A stretch of DNA of 64,000 bases from Camillea tinctor (taxonomy: Eukaryota > Ascomycota > Sordariomycetes > Xylariales > Xylariaceae), in assembly GCA_022578605.1 (NCBI GenBank), contig MU394059.1, forward strand, positions 806,001 through 870,000. Reading direction: 5' to 3'. Both the position numbers and the translations under genes were made by a program. Under the pieces are notes generated by a model, which worked only from the letters and a program-made list of their open reading frames with translations, was not told the DNA's origin and made no database searches. Of the stretch, positions 60,994 through 64,000 are shown one piece after another; positions within the stretch are counted from its first letter, which is position 1, and each line of letters begins with the position of its first letter.

Positions 60994-62694
60994 AAAAAAA
61001 TATCTAGGTAGTATCTGGTCGCAAAGAAAAAGAAGAAGAAGAAAAAAGGGGGGGTGGAAGAGGAGGGGTCCTACCTAGGTGGCCAGCGCTCCCTTGTTCA
61101 TGTGCTTTGTCGTCATCTCTACCTAGGTATACAAATCTCGTCTATCTCATCTGCTGGTTTCTCTGATAATCACCGTGTAAAAGCAACGGGACACGCGCCC
61201 ATTGATGATCTAGGAGTTGCCTGCCAAAAAAGCTTTGCTCACGTTCTCGCGCAAGTCTGTCTGCCAATCAGAAGATCAATAGGGGTTTGGGGATGTGAAC
61301 AGGGTTCTAGAATTATTATTAGTCGGATGGTCGGCCGTTGACAATTCGCGAATGAGGATGGCCAGAGGAGAATCCGGGGTAAGCTAGTAGAAAGCCCCTG
61401 AACCAGTCTGTGCACGCACCGTGGCATAGTATTCCGGATTCTGCCCAGCAAGGCCAGCGGTTCTGCGCCACCATTCCAAGTTTGATCGACGATATCTGGT
61501 GGTAGTTGTTAGTTGTAGATGACCGGGATATGGTATGGCTTACTACCACTACTACTACCTACTTACACCTACCCTAGTAGTAGTTGTCGATAGTTACTAT
61601 AGTTATTATTCAAAGTGAACAACAGTTGTCAGATCGATCTATCAGCTCAGGGCACCTCACTTCTCTTCAGCCAAAAGCTGTTCAAATCTAAGGCGACTTT
61701 CCGGGAGGCTTGGTCAAATCTGACCAAACAGGCGTGGATCCAGGTAATGCGACCTTTCCGTTTAGGCTGAGGCTTGCATAGGGGAATTCCTAGGCTTGCA
61801 TTTCTCTCCAGGAGCGTTTTCGCTCCGCCCCTGCGCCCTGCGCATAGAAATAGGGATGCTATGCATCTGACATGCGACGAGAGTCGTGCATATGTGGCCC
61901 GAAAACACGCCCATCTCCTCAGGATAGGATTGCAATGTTGATGAACGAGCGAATTAAGTCAATTTTTGACCCAGGCGTTTAGGGGTTGACTTATACCTTT
62001 TATCTCGCTAGAGAGAAAGAGGGAGAGAGAGAAGCGAACATATATATGTATAATATTAAAAAAAAAAAATAATAAGAAAAAAAAATAAAGGAGAGTCCAC
62101 TTGAAAGGGGGGGAATGGATGACGGAGGTTTAACGAATCCATCGGAGATTTTGTTGTAATAATGATCGGTTCCAAGGGTTCCAAGTTGTTGTTCCCACAA
62201 AGAGAACTCGGTTCAAGATGGTACTCGAAAGGATATATAACTGATGTGATGTTTGAGTTTGTTTCGAGGAATTGTTGCGAATCCTCTATAATCGTTAGTC
62301 GTCCAATATGAGAATAATTACTCCTGAATCTCAACAGTTCCCGCCCCCTCCGCGGGCTTGCCTAAATCAAGCAAGTCATATATACAGTACGGGCACTCAA
62401 TTTCGCCACGATACATAAATGATATGCGAGAGACGAGACTAAGGTATTTCAACTGCTCAAGGAATAGGTAGAAGCGAATGCTCGGATGAATAATGGTTGG
62501 ACAGTCCCGTCGGCGAGCCTCTCGGAGTCAAGCACATGAGCAAACATTGGTTCTTATTCGACTTGTTAATCCTTCCGTGGTAACAATCATTTGACGTGCA
62601 TGCATACGACAGAGATGCATACGAATTACCAGACCTACATTACTACTAGTCACTACCAGCTTAACCCCTACCACCACCACGGTAACTCTGATCC

Positions 62695-62763
62695 TGCTAC
62701 TGTTGTTATTGTTGTTGCTGCTGCTGTTGCTGTTAGTGCTACTGCTACTGCTACTGCTAGTAG
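62695..62763 (+). repeat. Imperfect trinucleotide repeat (GTT/GCT/ACT)n
   Basis: About 22 trinucleotide units that shift from TGT to TGC and then ACTGCT hexamers. In some frames it yields poly-Ser or poly-Asn, which explains the low-complexity open frames seen here on both strands. Confidence 0.75.
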
Positions 62764-64000
62764 CATGCAGTCTGGATGCAGTGTCATCGGCCACCCGTTT
62801 TTTCCAAGTCGTTTAAGTTTGCCGGCTAGCACGGGTTCCCCAAGACTTAAGCAAGGACAGCGGCTGCAGGGCAGAGGGAACATCCATGTAGCACTACACG
62901 CGGTACCGGTCAGCGGAGGGGCAGGGTTGCACTAGTCGATAGAGGGGAACCCTATTCTATTTGCTGCTAGGATCAGGAGAAGAGAAAGGGGGGGAGGGGG
63001 GATTGTAAGAGGGGAGAGTTTTTGCTTAAGAAACCTCTTCAACAACGGACTGAAAGGCAAAGAGACAACATATTGAAATGTGACTCTGATTGGTCCGACT
63101 TACATACTCACTTATAGAGATCCCCAAAATAAGGATCAAGGATATGGACTGAAATCTGACAATATAGTGGATCAGCAAAGGCACAGGAGGTAACATTTCA
63201 AGGAGAGGGGGGGTGCGGGAATGCCCCCCTTTGATGATGGATAGTGGATTCGACACCGGTGAAGGACTTGATGTGGTTGATGAGCCGAACTAAGAAGTCG
63301 AGTTTGAAAAAAAAAAAAAAAAGGAGGAGAGGGTATGTGTGATTAATCAGCAGAACAGTCTTTTTCTTTTTCTTTTTTCACGATGTTCCTCTATCTCTCT
63401 TTCGGTCTGTATGTCTTATGATTCTTGTTATTATATTGGAAATGGTTCCGGCCGAAGATATTCGGCTGAGCAAGTTGTGGGGAAGAAAAGCCAGGTTCGG
63501 TAGGTTAGCTACATACTACATGTACGCTATGCGTACAGTACATCGATGTAAGTCACATGTGTGTTCTTGTACTACTTTTAGTACACTGCGTATATAGCTA
63601 GGCTGCCAGGGCCAGTTAAGTAGTTATAGGTACCTACCTACATCCTCTAGGCTAGGACGAAGGTTCCCTCATTTTTAGTTCCGAATCTAGGTAATCAGGT
63701 AATTCAGATCTAAAAAGGAGCCTCTCGGTATATAAGAGTCAAGAGCGCAAGGTGACCATGTCGAGGCTGGCGACAGGTCATTGGATGGCCTTAAGCAGGA
63801 TGGAAGTGCCTAGGTTAGGTGCTAGGTTAGGAGATCGGCAGTGATGGAAGATGGTGTTCATCAACTCCACACTTGGGGGAGTGGAGGGTAGACAGAGAGC
63901 AAAGAACAATGGATAGAGGAAATATACACTAGTGAGGGAGCAACAAGATGAAAAAAAGATAGCCCCAAAAATAGTGCGTCTCAACGTAAGATGCGGTACG

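Larger units (their letters stand above)
59694..64000 (+). other. Gene-poor right end of the window
   Basis: Apart from one weak short coding candidate (60808-60993), no gene can be supported. There are simple repeats (AAGAAGAAG at 61028-61045, a trinucleotide array at 62695-62763, an A-run at 63307-63322) and many TAGGTA/TACCTA words (for example 61071-61080, 61118-61130, 63620-63645). A gene beginning beyond 64000 could have its promoter here. Confidence 0.4.

Overview
This window looks like nuclear DNA of a filamentous ascomycete (Pezizomycotina, most likely a Sordariomycete). The reasons are single-copy fungal housekeeping genes, short GT-AG introns (mostly about 50-100 nt), genes on both strands with 0.2-5 kb spacers, an HET-domain gene, and a colour of intergenic DNA rich in short TAGG/CCTA words. 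There is no prokaryotic operon structure. Exon borders were worked out by hand from splice sites, reading frame and known family motifs, so they are models without transcript support.

Layout. 1-7043: the 3' part of an SFI1-like centrin-binding gene, then RAV1 (V-ATPase assembly). 7044-8960: spacer holding a 258-bp foldback element (a MITE with TA target duplications). 8961-13842: an OPT-family transporter and a dienelactone-hydrolase-like gene with five introns. 13843-18172: spacer with a heat-shock promoter, then cytosolic HSP70. 18692-22938: divergent pair EMI1-like (twin Cx9C) and YME2/RNA12 (mitochondrial inner membrane). 23973-31026: MIF2/CENP-C, RNH201 (RNase H2 catalytic subunit) and SEY1 (ER-fusion GTPase). 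31027-39877: an AT-rich, gene-poor block whose only recognisable gene is a broken HET-domain gene; its four clear in-frame stops all fit CpA-to-TpA change, as expected from RIP. 39878-46378: UTP7 and TSR1, a divergent pair of small-subunit ribosome biogenesis genes, then UREG (urease nickel chaperone). 46379-64000: sparse DNA with tRNA-Asp(GTC), an unrecognised disordered protein, a HIT-finger protein and NFU1 (mitochondrial Fe-S carrier).

How genes relate. Most genes are independent core functions: spindle pole and kinetochore (SFI1, MIF2), mitochondrion (EMI1-like, YME2, NFU1), ribosome assembly (UTP7, TSR1, possibly the HIT-finger protein), and membrane or organelle homeostasis (RAV1, SEY1, OPT). 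I see no biosynthetic cluster and no complete autonomous transposon. The most unusual material is the inactivated HET gene with its in-frame 12-bp minisatellite, the MITE, and a G-run-rich intron in UREG.
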